Below, piece by piece: positions 5,006 through 5,403 of a DNA stretch of 5,403 bases. The position numbers were made by a program, and so were the translations under genes. Location: contig DASZAE010000324.1 of assembly GCA_035945515.1 (NCBI GenBank), positions 1 to 5,403 of the forward strand, in the 5' to 3' direction. The notes beneath the pieces are model-generated. The model saw only the letters and a list, made by a program, of their open reading frames with translations. It searched no databases and was not told the origin of the DNA. The stretch is from RH2-MAG17b sp035945515. Its GTDB lineage: Bacteria; Acidobacteriota; Terriglobia; UBA7540. Position 1 is the first letter of the stretch, and each line of letters starts with the position of its first letter.

Positions 5006-5050
5006 CTCCCTCCGGGAGAGGGTGGCGAGCGTAGCGAGCCGGGTGAGGGG
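5006..5050. repeat. REP-like repeat, right copy, inverted
   Basis: Read on the minus strand, this is CCCCTCACCCGG (5050-5039), GCTACGC, CACCCTCTCCC, the same order as the left copy at 4714-4769. The two copies face each other across about 340 bp. Its hairpin is interrupted by the 104-bp element, and its other half lies at 4885-4901. Confidence 0.65.
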
Positions 5051-5085
5051 TATTAGCCGAATTTTCAGAGCAGGTATATTGAACA

Positions 5086-5403
5086 TTGAAGAAAAAGTCT
5101 CTCGAACAACAAGAGAAGCGTTATGACGAGCGCCGCAAGGGACTGCGGCGGCTGCTGGGGCTTATTCTTTTCATTACGCTAACCGTCGTTGGGATGGGCC
5201 TGTGGGCGAGCTTGCGGCGAAGAAACACGGTGGTCAACGTTCCCGTAAAGCTGCCTGAAAACGTGAACCGCCGTGACTCCGGCTTCAAATTCACGCGTTC
5301 GGAGGAAGGGCGCCAAATCTTTACCGTTCAGGCCGCGCGCACGTTTGCCTACGGTAAGGGTTCGACAACCATGCTGCTCGAAGACGTTCATGTGGTCATC
5401 TAT
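5086..5403 (+). CDS. lptC: LptC-like lipopolysaccharide export protein, N-terminal part
   Basis: The reading frame is open from TTG (5086) to the window edge, 106 residues. An in-frame TGA at 5080-5082 and no ATG before the membrane segment force the TTG start; AGCAGG about 11 nt upstream is a plausible ribosome site. The protein has a short basic cytoplasmic tail (K-K-K-S, R-R-K-G-L-R-R), one membrane span (about 23-43, L-L-G-L-I-L-F through W-A-S-L) and a periplasmic part. That part contains GFKFTRSEEG and a later LLEDVHVVIY block, typical of LptC/OstA beta-jellyroll repeats. LptC sits in the inner membrane, takes LPS from LptB2FG and passes it to LptA. The place after recJ agrees with acidobacterial gene order as I recall it. 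The short conserved part leaves some doubt between LptC and a related OstA-like protein. Confidence 0.78.
   Translation, partial: MKKKSLEQQEKRYDERRKGLRRLLGLILFITLTVVGMGLWASLRRRNTVVNVPVKLPENVNRRDSGFKFTRSEEGRQIFTVQAARTFAYGKGSTTMLLEDVHVVIY

Overview
The window most likely comes from an acidobacterial (Acidobacteriota) chromosome or a close relative. I base this on three things: a RecJ gene followed by the start of an LptC-like lipopolysaccharide-export gene, the sequence character of RecJ, and abundant short palindromic intergenic repeats (AAAGCCGTGCC, GTAGCGCAG and CCCTCTCCC types). The phylum is an inference from recalled gene order and repeat style; no search was run.

Left part, minus strand (about 265-2265): an accessory island with an unusual build. 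Reading leftwards, it begins with the first ~45 codons of a site-specific DNA adenine/cytosine-N4 methyltransferase, including the catalytic DPPF motif. This is cut off at about 2131 and followed by two complete, tightly coupled genes: a three-Cys-motif partner protein (TcmP, 1253-2086) and a DUF5131/phage Gp37-Gp68 family protein with a C-x6-C-x2-C motif (537-1253). The last ~93 codons of the same type of methyltransferase then resume (265-546). The middle of the methyltransferase, which should hold the AdoMet-binding motif, is missing. The gene pair has therefore replaced the core of the methyltransferase, and the junctions sit at start/stop overlaps (ATGA upstream, TTGA downstream). A possible cassette promoter with an 11-bp tandem repeat in its spacer lies just before tcmP.

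Middle (2266-2940): a 375-bp gene-free stretch with three copies of a REP-like hairpin unit (GTAGCGCAG...CTGCGGC), then a good sigma-70-type promoter (TTGACA, 17 bp, TAGAGT) that gives an ~90-nt leader for a 66-residue cold-shock-domain protein (2641-2841). A perfect 8-bp hairpin separates it from recJ.

Right part, plus strand (2941-5403): an intact RecJ single-strand exonuclease gene (2941-4653), then about 430 bp without a gene. That gap holds an inverted pair of CCCTCACCCGG/CCCTCTCCC repeats, one of which is split by a 104-bp MITE-like element with 14-bp terminal inverted repeats and 13-bp flanking direct repeats. The window ends inside an LptC-like gene that starts with TTG at 5086.

The right-hand genes are core functions (DNA repair, RNA chaperone, envelope assembly). 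The left-hand genes are accessory, AT-richer and probably linked to conflict with phage or other mobile DNA, although their biochemical role is not established by the sequence.
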